Source: a virus
IMG/VR virus record: IMGVR_UViG_3300035659_000076
Coordinates: 1-29,295 of that record
Length of the DNA: 29,295 bases
Direction: 5' to 3' (one strand)
The translations under genes and the position numbers were made by a program. Within the stretch, counting starts at the first letter, position 1. Every line of letters starts with the position of its first letter. The notes below the pieces were generated by a model. That model saw only the letters and a program-made list of their open reading frames with translations, did no database searches and was not told the origin of the DNA. This document shows positions 14,749 through 23,058 of this stretch, piece after piece.

Positions 14749-17013
14749 CTAGAACTGGTTGAGCGTCAGTATGAATGCGAGCGCTTTGAAGGCAGCCACG
14801 GAGCCGGCCCCGGGACCGCCGAAGGTCATCACGAGCCCGGAGTGCAGGCCGAACGGGGAGTCCGTGGGCTTCTGGGTGGACTCGAGCATGGCGGAGGCCA
14901 GGGAGTCGGCGGATCCGCTCGCCGAGGAGACGCCGAGGATGGACACCCGGATGCTGATGTTCAGGAGCTCGATGAGGTCGATGATCGTCTTGAGGATGGC
15001 CTCGAGCTGCTGAATCTTCTGGATGAGGGTCTCGATGATCGCCTCGATCTCCTTGATGGCGCTCTCCATGGCCTTCAGGAGGGCCTTCAGGAACTGCTCG
15101 AAGTCGAAGATGAACGGGATGAACGCGGGGAACAGATCGCCTATCGTGACCGAGTACCACGACAGGTAGGAAGTCTGGGAGTTGAGCGACAGGCAGACGT
15201 TCAGGAATTCGGCCAGGCCCCTCCTGGCGTCCGCGTCGGCGACGAAGGTCTCGTTGTTGTCGTTGTGCTCCTTGATCGGGAAAGGCCCCTCCATGGGCTC
15301 GCCGTCCTTGTATCCGTCCTCCTTCGACAGGTAGGCCTCGATCTTGGCCTGGTCGGACGGCGACCCTCTGCCTCCGATACCTATGAACTTCCAGTTCGTC
15401 GACGGGATTCTGTGCTCGAAGGCGTCCTCGCGCCCGAGGACGTCGTTCACCGTCTGCTCGACGCCGCCGGACCTCCACTTCTCCAAGAGGAGGTCGATGA
15501 GCTTCGGGGAGCTCTGTATGGCGGTGCAAGTGTTGTTCGAGACCCGGCGGGCCGTCGTCTTGAAGAAAACGTTCTGGGCGAGGTCCACGGCGTTGTCTAT
15601 GCCGGACTTCAGAAGACCGACCTGGCCGCCGACCGCGGCGAGAGTGCCCCACCCGGTCTTCTGGGATACGCGGAACGCGGTGTCCCCTCCGCCGGACTGG
15701 GCGGGAGGGAACTCAAAGTTCAGCAGGAGCCCGGCCCGAACCGCGTCGTAGACGGCCTCGTACGGGTTGAAGCCGCCGTAGTCGGCCTTGCTCTTCGGGA
15801 CGAACCCCTTCGTGATGGCGCTGGGCTGGCCCATGACCACACCGCTCCCGTACCGGATGAACTTCTGGTTTCCGGAGCTCTTGACGAGCTCCGTGTTCTT
15901 ACCAAGTGAGTCCGCGGTCTTCTGGAGAGCGTCCTGATCATAGTCGGTCGTGTCGGTCGGACTGAGCTTCACGCCAGCGCTGATCCAGACGGAGGGCTTC
16001 CCGAAGTACGCCCTGACCCTGTAGTAGTACGTGCGGCCGGCCACTAGGTTCGGATCGTCGTCGATGTATCGGTAAGTACCGGTCGCGAACCCCTCTGCGA
16101 GCCTGACGCCCGAGACGTCGTGGCGGGCGTCCGCGAAGTTCCTGTAGACGTTCCCGCTCTCCTCCTTCAGCTCAACCTTGTTGGACGGCTTGGGGAAGCT
16201 GAACTTCCCCATCAGGCCCTGGTCGCCCTTGCTGGTCGTCTGAGTCTTGAGCTCGACGATCACGGCCTCTCCCGTCGGAGTGACGCTCCTCTCTACGATG
16301 AAGCTCGGCATCCTGAAGGAGTTCATGAAGGTGGAGAACTGGTTGATGAAGCTCGGGGCGTTGGACGCCGTCGGGGCTGAAGGCATGCGCCATTCGAGGA
16401 CCAGGGCCTTCTCGTAGGTCCCTCCAAAGAGCTGGCTGAAGTTCTTGACGACGTTCCTGGCTATGGCCGTAGGGTCGTCGCTCTTGAGGGCGGGACGGAC
16501 CTTCAGGTCCGTCGGGGCCGGAAGCCCCGTGAGGAGCTTCGGGTGCTTGATGAAGTTCAGCAGCGCCATGAGCTGCGTCATAAGGTCGCCGGGGGAGTCG
16601 ACGCCGATGTACAGGACGAGCATCGCCACGGCGGAGCCGTTCGGGTAAGTCGGCCTGAAGACGTCGGACGTGTCGTGGAACTTCCCGAACACCTTGGACT
16701 CGAAAGCCGGATAGGCCCCGGAGACCGACTGGAAGACGGCGGAGATGTCCTGCCTGGAGAAGTCCGGGTGCACGAGGAGCACGGAAAACCCGGTCGCGCG
16801 GAGCTGGTTGATGATGGTGCGGATCGCGGCGATGATGAGGGCGATGACCGCCTTCAGAGGATTAAGAAGGTCGAGCAGGAAGATCTTGATCAGGTCGAGA
16901 AGAGCCTCGAGGATAGCCTCCACCACCTCGAGCGCCATGAGCACGCTCTTCAGCGGCGGAAGAAGCGGTGCGAATGGATCGAACTTAATCGATACTGTGT
17001 TCCAGTCACTCAA
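14749..17013 (-). CDS. Structural protein with hydrophobic helical bundles at both ends (754 aa)
   Basis: The start is TTG at 17013 (SDWNTVSIKF follows), with GAGGG about ten bases upstream and 12 bases after the previous stop. The first ATG is only at residue 26, and the segment before it looks coding. Residues about 22-70 are Leu/Ile/Ala-rich helix (for example LEVVEAILEALLDLIKIFLL). Residues about 622-695 are a similar helical region (ALLKAMESAIKEIEAIIETL). Residues about 284-350 look Fn3-like (GRTYYYRVRAYFG). The helices contain charged residues in heptad-like spacing, so they may pack into a bundle and need not be membrane segments. I do not recognise the family. Its place between the spike and wedge genes suggests a baseplate or tail-tube-end protein. 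A pore or membrane-contact role is only a speculation. Confidence 0.8.
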   Translation of the reverse strand: MSDWNTVSIKFDPFAPLLPPLKSVLMALEVVEAILEALLDLIKIFLLDLLNPLKAVIALIIAAIRTIINQLRATGFSVLLVHPDFSRQDISAVFQSVSGAYPAFESKVFGKFHDTSDVFRPTYPNGSAVAMLVLYIGVDSPGDLMTQLMALLNFIKHPKLLTGLPAPTDLKVRPALKSDDPTAIARNVVKNFSQLFGGTYEKALVLEWRMPSAPTASNAPSFINQFSTFMNSFRMPSFIVERSVTPTGEAVIVELKTQTTSKGDQGLMGKFSFPKPSNKVELKEESGNVYRNFADARHDVSGVRLAEGFATGTYRYIDDDPNLVAGRTYYYRVRAYFGKPSVWISAGVKLSPTDTTDYDQDALQKTADSLGKNTELVKSSGNQKFIRYGSGVVMGQPSAITKGFVPKSKADYGGFNPYEAVYDAVRAGLLLNFEFPPAQSGGGDTAFRVSQKTGWGTLAAVGGQVGLLKSGIDNAVDLAQNVFFKTTARRVSNNTCTAIQSSPKLIDLLLEKWRSGGVEQTVNDVLGREDAFEHRIPSTNWKFIGIGGRGSPSDQAKIEAYLSKEDGYKDGEPMEGPFPIKEHNDNNETFVADADARRGLAEFLNVCLSLNSQTSYLSWYSVTIGDLFPAFIPFIFDFEQFLKALLKAMESAIKEIEAIIETLIQKIQQLEAILKTIIDLIELLNISIRVSILGVSSASGSADSLASAMLESTQKPTDSPFGLHSGLVMTFGGPGAGSVAAFKALAFILTLNQF

Positions 17014-17025
17014 GGCGGGCCCTCG

Positions 17026-17184
17026 TTACTTCCTGATGCCGTCCCTGGCACCGATCATTCGGGACAGGTTCTGCTTCTCCACGTCTATGGCCTTCTCCAG
17101 GGCGGACTTCGCGCTCTCGAGGACGGTACGGACGTTCTTGAACGAAAGGTCCTGGTCATGCTTCCACGAAGCTCCCCCGCTCAC
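17026..17184 (-). CDS. Small helical protein, GTG start overlapping the upstream stop (52 aa)
   Basis: The frame starts at GTG (17184) within a GTGA overlap with the TGA of the 1758-residue gene and ends at TAA (17026). The product is almost entirely predicted helix (NVRTVLESAKSALEKAIDVE), with charged and hydrophobic residues spaced as in a coiled coil. Codon choice matches the neighbours. The following gene starts 12 bases later. The overlap implies translational coupling and roughly matched expression. No family is recognised. It may be a small baseplate subunit or chaperone for the giant protein. An alternative is that it is spurious, but without it there would be an unexplained gap of about 170 bases in a packed operon. 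Confidence 0.65.
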   Translation of the reverse strand: MSGGASWKHDQDLSFKNVRTVLESAKSALEKAIDVEKQNLSRMIGARDGIRK

Positions 17185-20100
17185 AGCTGGCTCGCGATCA
17201 GCAGCTTCTGCTGATCGGCCACTATCTTCGCCGTGTTCTCCACCCTCCTTTGTTGGGCCAGGACCAGCTGCGTCAGTGTCCCGTTCTTCTTGTCCGTCCT
17301 CTGCTGTATCCATAGGAACCTCGTGTCGTAGAGCTTGTCGTCCAGGCCCAGTAGCCCGCCGATCTTCTTTATGAAAGACGCGACGTCGTTCTGGCGTGCG
17401 GTCACGGTCGCCTGCCTGGCCGCAACCCCGGCGAGGCCGATAGACCCGGCCCATACGGCCGTCACGCCGTAGAATACCGTCGTCTTGGTGAGGAACTCAG
17501 TGGCGAACTTGAACTCCTTCTCGGTGAGGAAAGACCAAGGGGATATTACCATGTACGGGTACGGACCGCCGACCGGGAGGGACGGATAGGGGGAGGAAGG
17601 ATCCACCGTCAGCGTGTGGGCAGTGACCGACGCGACGTTGTACAGGCCGGTCCCGGGCCCTGACGTCACGTAAAGGAGGCTCGAGGACGTGACGGGCGGG
17701 ACGGCCGTCGCGAAGTTCACGGACGGATCCGTGAGGACGTCCGGGACCAGGGCGTTGCCCGTGCCGGAGGCCTGCTGTTGCCCGAAGCCCCGGATCACGG
17801 AGTCGATGCTCTTGAGCTCCGAGTCCACCGGGCCTATCAGGGCTGGAGGTACGGGCGCGACGGCCAGGTTGGTCCCGACCACGGCGAGCTCCGACGCGAC
17901 GATGGACGTGATCTGGCCGTACGTGGAGGCGATGAAGATGTCGCTACCGACGAGGTCCGGGACCGGGAACGCGACGGACACCGTGAAGGACGTCACGGAT
18001 ATGGAGGCGAGGACCGTCCGGACGGCGCCGGCGTTCGGGCCGGCGAGGAACTGGACCTGGCTCCCGACCACGTACGGGACCGGGACGGCGAGGGTCACCG
18101 TCACCAGGTCGACCTGCACCTTCGCGTTCCCGATCCTGGTGAGGGCGTCCTGCTCCGCGGTCAGGAGGAGGGACTCGGACGAGGCAAGCCTGCTGAGGGG
18201 CGGGATGGAGATCCTTCCGTCGTCGCACAGCTCGGAGCCGTCGAGCGCGGGGATCCTCTTCGGCGCAGTCTCCGAGTTCCCGTACGTCACGGAGCAGTCC
18301 ACGAGCTCGTTCCCCGAGACGGGGACGGACATGGTCCCGATCAGAGGGAGCGGGAAGTAGTTGTTGTAGATCTGGCCGGTCTCCGGATCGATCCTCATGT
18401 CGCGGCCGGGCGTATAGAAGTGGTTGGCGGCGACGGACGAGTCCGTCGTGTCCTGGACAAGCCCGCCTGTCTGTCCGGAGTACGTCACGCCGGAGACCGT
18501 GACCGTGAAGGGCCCGGAGCCCGTGACGGACGAGACTGCCGTCGAGACAACGTTGAACGGCGACCCGTCGGGGTTGTACACGAACACCTTCTGGCCGGCG
18601 GAGAACCCGGGGACGAGGGTCTTCGGATCCCCGTTCTTGGCGATCACGAAGCTCGTGCTTCCGCCGGACGCCGCGGATGAGGTGAACAGGGAGGCCGCCC
18701 TCGAGGAGGTCATCGTGCTCACGGACGTGATGTTCTCAATCCCGAGGCTCCCGAGGGTCTTGTTATAGTCGATTATCGGCGCCACCTTGTTGTTCAGGGC
18801 CGCTGTCACGAACGGATCGACCGTCGGGAATATCCTGGAGAGGCTGTTCGGCTCGTACATGTACGAGTAGAACGGGGTGGCTCCGAAGATGAACGGGTTC
18901 AGGCTCACGAGCGTCACGTAGTCGAAGAGCTTGACCCGGTCGTCCACGTCGTTCGTGATGGACGGGTAGTCGCTGACGGTGTGGGTCTGGTCGTCGTACC
19001 GGAACCTCCCGAACTTCCCTCCTACCACCCTCCCGTCCAGGTCCGTAAGGACGTCCTCGTACTGGTTCACCAGGTCGTTGTAGAACTTGAGGAGCCTCCT
19101 CACAACGACGTCCACATTCCCTATGTGCTGCTCGTCGAAGTACAGGCTGGGGGAGCCCTGGTCCTTGGTCCTGAGGGCGGACCTGCTGGCGGTGTTCGGA
19201 CCGGAGACGCCGCTCGAGGCCGACTTCTTCAGTTCGTCCACGACCTCGGGGATGAAGGACACGATGGTCTGGGTTCTGTAGAAGAACGTGTCCGGCGAGT
19301 ACAGGCTGTACGTGGCGGCGAGCTTCTGGCCCTGAAGGCCGTTGGTCACTCCCGGAGCAATGCCGCGAGCGTAGTTGAACACGAAGGACGTCCCGACGGG
19401 CTGCGTCGTCCTGGCCACGTAGAACGCGTAAAGGGAGCTGCCGAACGCGACCTGGAAGTTGACCTTCACAATGCCGCCCTCGGCCACGGTGAAGTCGAGG
19501 TCCTTCGTCAGCGGGCGCGGTGACGATCCGTCGAGGAACAGGGAGAACGGGTATCCGACGTGGGCCGGCCTCGACGTGGAGAAGTCGGTACCGGGGTTCA
19601 GGACCGGCCTCACGGTTCTCGTGACGGACGGGATGATGTAGTTCCTGGCCGTCTTCACGGCCATGGTGACGTTCGTCCTGTTCGAGGCCTGGTCGTAGAC
19701 GGCCGACAGGGCGAGGAACGGATCTCCGTCGAGCGTGACGACGGTCCCGCCCCTGTACGGGGCTACGCCCTGGACGGAGAGGGTGGACGATCCCTTCGGG
19801 ACGACGTCGACCGGGCTCGTCTCCGGGGACGAGTAGCTGAGGGTTACGGGGCCGCTCACCTTCAGGGGGGCGAACCCTGTGTCGACCTCCGGGACGGGGT
19901 CGAAGGTGACGGACGTCGAGTCGGAGGACGGGTCGTAGACCACGGCGCTCACGAGGAACATGTCCTTTCCGTCCGAGAGGAAGGCCGATCCGGCAGACAC
20001 GACGTTGGTGACGTTCCCGTTGAACGTGGAGGTGGCCTGCCCGGCCACGATCTGGGCGCGGTCCAGGTCTATCGGGCTTCCGGTGAGCGTGAAGAGCTGG

Positions 20101-22457
20101 TTGCCCCCCGGGGCTTCGTTCACGAAGTAGTCGACGACGACGTCCTCCGTCGTGAGGGAGTTGGGGACGACGATGGTCCCCGGGGCGGTGAACGTGAAGT
20201 TCGTCGGCTCTACGGATACGCCGTCGATGTAGAGGGTGATGAGCCTCCCCGGCGCCACGGTCTTCCCGCCGGGGTTGAAGTGAATTATCCCGGTGCCCGG
20301 AATCGTGGTGGCGGCCTCCTGCCTCACCTTGAACGCGGCGTACTCCGTGACCGGAGTCGGCACCACGGTCACCCCGTCGTCGTCCGACTTCAGCCATATG
20401 TAGCTCACCTTGAATATCTCGCCCGGAGAGGCGGCCTTCACGATGTTGACCTGCCCGGTCTGGGTTATGACGGTGAAGTCCTCGGACGTCAGGGTGGTCG
20501 ACGGTCCGGAGAAGGAGGAGGACCGCTGGACGGTGATCTTCCTGAACGGCGGCCTAAAGTCGACGAAGAACCGGTCGGCGACGATCTCGATCCCGAACCT
20601 GACGTCCACGGAGTCGGACTGGGCGGACTTGAAGTCCCTCGAGACCACGACCTCCGACGTCGACACGAAGTTCGTCACCTGGTAGACGCCGGCGTTCAGG
20701 CCGGAAGAGACGACGATCCACGATCCGATGGACTGAGAGCCGAACACCGGGCGTGACGACTGAAACCTGTTCGGAAGGACGGAAGCCCCGAGCAGACCGA
20801 TCACGTTCCTCGGATCGTTCTCGCCGACGGGCTCGACGAACTCGACAAGCCCGCCGTTCGGGTTGAAGTCAAAGTCCGCTCCCGGACTGATCGGGGAGCC
20901 GTTCCTCGTCGCCCGAAATCCGAGGGGGCTGACAGCCTGATCCTCGAGCTTAAGGGTCGGTGTGGCCTTCTGGAGGGTGACCGACATGGTCCTTCGATCA
21001 GAGAACTTCACCTGCTTGGAGTCGAGCTCGAGAAGGTACCCAGTCCCGGGCTTCGTCGGATCCGCCCCGTCGACGAGCTCACCCGTGAATGTCCCTCCGC
21101 CGGGGGCCGGAGTCACGGAATACGAGAGGGGTGAATCGACGATGGGGATGGTGGGGAGGATCACGAACGGCGAGCTCAGGCCGTCCTGGACAACCTGGCC
21201 CTGGACGGAATACACCTCCACGAAGTCGGGCTCCTGCTCGAACCCGGACGTGTTCACGGCGCTCCTGTAGAGCTGGACCGACACGCCGCTCTCCATCTGG
21301 AGGTACGTGTCGATCACGTACACCTGGCTTGTGGGGAAGACGAGAAAGTCGTCCTGCGACACGTAAACGAGGCCCGTGACGGACTCCACGAGGGCCGTGC
21401 CGGAGTTCGGGGAGGAGGGGAACCCGTCGGAGAGCTTGAAGAACGAGATCTGGAGGTAGTACCGCGGGCCTGACGGAGGTTCGACGAGGAGCACGTAGCG
21501 AGTCTGGTCGGACGGGCTCATGAATCCGGCGAAGGATCCGCACGGGACCGGATAGAAGCTGGTCATCGGTCCGACGAGTGACCTGGTGAGGCCCGACGAC
21601 CCGACCACCACGCCGTCATAGTAGACGCTCTCCGTGGCGAAAGCGTCGACGTCCGCCGGGGCGAACACGACCCGCCCGGTGTCGTAGGAGAACGCGAAGG
21701 ATCCGGAGGCGGGAGGGACGATTGAGGTTTCCGTGGCGTACGGGACGGGGGTGAGGTACTTCCTGTAGCCGATCCTGACGCGCGGAGTCTGGACAGATCC
21801 CAGGATCGGGTTGAGGAGGAGCTTGTAGCTGACGGACGAACTGTCGGGGAGATTCCCGATGACGCCCTTGCTCTTGGACCTGTCGAAGAAGCCCTGCCGG
21901 GTGAAGTACACGGTGCCGCCGACAAGCGACAGATTGGCAAGGTCGGCTGGCCCGAAGTTCAGCTCTCCCTTGTCGAGCGTCAGCTCTGCGGTCCCGGCCG
22001 GGGGGCTTCCGAAGTCGACCGCTGACTCCACGATCGACACCGTGAACGTGGCCAGCCTGGTCGGATATCCGACGTACAGCTGATAGGGGGCGTCGGAGTA
22101 CGGGACCGACGGATCGGGGACGGGGACGATCAGCCGCGGGGAGTTTCCGAACTTCCCGACGAGGTCCGGCGACGACCCGGGCGTGGTGTTCCAGCGCCTG
22201 GCGAACGCGTCGAAGTCGAACCTCGTGACAGTGCCCTGGTTCTTGCTCCAGGAAAGCCTAAGGTCCGGAGAGCCAATATCCATCCCCGAGGCTGAGGGGG
22301 TCTGGCCTCCGACGAAGACCATATACTCTGACGGCTGTTGGACGGAGTCCAGCTGGCCCTGGTCCACGATGACGGACCGGGCGGGGTACGTGAAGGGGTT
22401 GTTCCCGGTGGCGACCCGGACTCCCTCGAGGAGACCCCCGCTTATGTTCAGAGACAT
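17181..22457 (-). CDS. Giant beta-rich tail/baseplate structural protein (1758 aa)
   Basis: The ATG at 22457 has GGAG about 11 bases upstream, 15 bases after the previous stop. The first 1050 or so residues are a chain of beta modules with recurring phrases of the type GxVxFxPxD...VxYxxDGV, such as TGRVVFAPADV, GIIHFNPGGKTV and LITLYIDGVSVEP. A second recurring phrase is xGPNAGxxxVxS, as in AGPNAGAVRTV and SGPGTGLYNVAS. A helical stretch follows at about 1075-1147 (VRRLLKFYNDLVNQYEDVL). The C-terminus, from about 1643, is helical, with a hydrophobic patch (VFYGVTAVWAGSIGLAG) and a charged coiled coil. No enzyme motif was seen. It sits between the spike and wedge genes, where P2-like phages have no such gene. 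It may be a central tail-fibre or baseplate scaffold. Function is inferred from context only. Confidence 0.8.
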   Translation of the reverse strand: MSLNISGGLLEGVRVATGNNPFTYPARSVIVDQGQLDSVQQPSEYMVFVGGQTPSASGMDIGSPDLRLSWSKNQGTVTRFDFDAFARRWNTTPGSSPDLVGKFGNSPRLIVPVPDPSVPYSDAPYQLYVGYPTRLATFTVSIVESAVDFGSPPAGTAELTLDKGELNFGPADLANLSLVGGTVYFTRQGFFDRSKSKGVIGNLPDSSSVSYKLLLNPILGSVQTPRVRIGYRKYLTPVPYATETSIVPPASGSFAFSYDTGRVVFAPADVDAFATESVYYDGVVVGSSGLTRSLVGPMTSFYPVPCGSFAGFMSPSDQTRYVLLVEPPSGPRYYLQISFFKLSDGFPSSPNSGTALVESVTGLVYVSQDDFLVFPTSQVYVIDTYLQMESGVSVQLYRSAVNTSGFEQEPDFVEVYSVQGQVVQDGLSSPFVILPTIPIVDSPLSYSVTPAPGGGTFTGELVDGADPTKPGTGYLLELDSKQVKFSDRRTMSVTLQKATPTLKLEDQAVSPLGFRATRNGSPISPGADFDFNPNGGLVEFVEPVGENDPRNVIGLLGASVLPNRFQSSRPVFGSQSIGSWIVVSSGLNAGVYQVTNFVSTSEVVVSRDFKSAQSDSVDVRFGIEIVADRFFVDFRPPFRKITVQRSSSFSGPSTTLTSEDFTVITQTGQVNIVKAASPGEIFKVSYIWLKSDDDGVTVVPTPVTEYAAFKVRQEAATTIPGTGIIHFNPGGKTVAPGRLITLYIDGVSVEPTNFTFTAPGTIVVPNSLTTEDVVVDYFVNEAPGGNQLFTLTGSPIDLDRAQIVAGQATSTFNGNVTNVVSAGSAFLSDGKDMFLVSAVVYDPSSDSTSVTFDPVPEVDTGFAPLKVSGPVTLSYSSPETSPVDVVPKGSSTLSVQGVAPYRGGTVVTLDGDPFLALSAVYDQASNRTNVTMAVKTARNYIIPSVTRTVRPVLNPGTDFSTSRPAHVGYPFSLFLDGSSPRPLTKDLDFTVAEGGIVKVNFQVAFGSSLYAFYVARTTQPVGTSFVFNYARGIAPGVTNGLQGQKLAATYSLYSPDTFFYRTQTIVSFIPEVVDELKKSASSGVSGPNTASRSALRTKDQGSPSLYFDEQHIGNVDVVVRRLLKFYNDLVNQYEDVLTDLDGRVVGGKFGRFRYDDQTHTVSDYPSITNDVDDRVKLFDYVTLVSLNPFIFGATPFYSYMYEPNSLSRIFPTVDPFVTAALNNKVAPIIDYNKTLGSLGIENITSVSTMTSSRAASLFTSSAASGGSTSFVIAKNGDPKTLVPGFSAGQKVFVYNPDGSPFNVVSTAVSSVTGSGPFTVTVSGVTYSGQTGGLVQDTTDSSVAANHFYTPGRDMRIDPETGQIYNNYFPLPLIGTMSVPVSGNELVDCSVTYGNSETAPKRIPALDGSELCDDGRISIPPLSRLASSESLLLTAEQDALTRIGNAKVQVDLVTVTLAVPVPYVVGSQVQFLAGPNAGAVRTVLASISVTSFTVSVAFPVPDLVGSDIFIASTYGQITSIVASELAVVGTNLAVAPVPPALIGPVDSELKSIDSVIRGFGQQQASGTGNALVPDVLTDPSVNFATAVPPVTSSSLLYVTSGPGTGLYNVASVTAHTLTVDPSSPYPSLPVGGPYPYMVISPWSFLTEKEFKFATEFLTKTTVFYGVTAVWAGSIGLAGVAARQATVTARQNDVASFIKKIGGLLGLDDKLYDTRFLWIQQRTDKKNGTLTQLVLAQQRRVENTAKIVADQQKLLIASQL

Positions 22458-22472
22458 GTCGGACAGTACTCC

Positions 22473-23051
22473 TCAGGTGATCTTCCCTACGCCGGTGCCG
22501 GCTCCGGGCAGAATGTTTGGCGGACCGGCTATGACGACGACGCCGATCACGGCGGCGATCACGGTGTCCAGCGACATCCCGACGGCGTCCCCGAGGGCGG
22601 ACGCCATGGGGCCGGTGAGGCCCGCGGCGGTCATCGCGGCGGCGAACACAGCCCCGCCCGTGCCGGTGGGGACGAGCTGGACCTTCCCAGCCCCTATACC
22701 CACCCCGGCGTTGACAGTCTGGACCGAAGCTCCGGCGAGGGAGAGGGACACGGCCATGGCTATGGCGTTCGCCGTCGAGGGTGCGAACGGACCGAGTATA
22801 AGGTGACCCGCCATCATCGGGCTCAGGACGCCGAGGATGACGCTCGGGGGGAGTATGAGGCCGAACCCGACACCGGTTCCGGCCCCGAGAGTGCCGGCGT
22901 CTATCGAGAGCACGGTGACGGAGGCGGACAGGTACTGAAACAGGCCGTTGGCCAGCCCTGCGGCGAGCTGGCCGCTGCCGGGCCCGATGACGGCGTTCGC
23001 CGCGAGCATCCCCTGGAATATGGGGAGGGTTGTTCCGGGGTCTACGGGCAT
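22473..23051 (-). CDS. Small Gly/Ala-rich protein next to the spike gene, unknown (192 aa)
   Basis: The ATG at 23051 follows the spike stop by seven bases. The protein is very rich in Gly, Ala, Val and Leu and poor in charge. Three related phrases occur: GAGTGVGFGLILPP (about 55-68), NAGVGIGAGKVQLVPTG (about 115-130) and GAGTGVGKIT at the C-terminus. This suggests an internal threefold repeat of a GxGVGxGK(I/V) turn-and-strand unit. I see no PAAR motif and no signal peptide. Hydrophobicity alone could suggest membrane contact, but the repeats and position suit a small structural protein packed on or near the central spike. I do not recognise the family with certainty. Confidence 0.75.
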   Translation of the reverse strand: MPVDPGTTLPIFQGMLAANAVIGPGSGQLAAGLANGLFQYLSASVTVLSIDAGTLGAGTGVGFGLILPPSVILGVLSPMMAGHLILGPFAPSTANAIAMAVSLSLAGASVQTVNAGVGIGAGKVQLVPTGTGGAVFAAAMTAAGLTGPMASALGDAVGMSLDTVIAAVIGVVVIAGPPNILPGAGTGVGKIT

Positions 23052-23058
23052 GTCCAGG

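Noticed and set aside
18763-20397. A 544-codon minus-strand frame inside the 1758-residue gene
   Set aside because: It is an alternative frame of the giant gene, very rich in Arg/Gly/Pro/His with no domain. The giant frame has protein-like composition throughout.
22473-23051. PAAR-tip or membrane protein call for the 192-residue protein
   Set aside because: No PAAR motif is present, and Gly-rich repeats break the hydrophobic runs, so neither assignment is supported.
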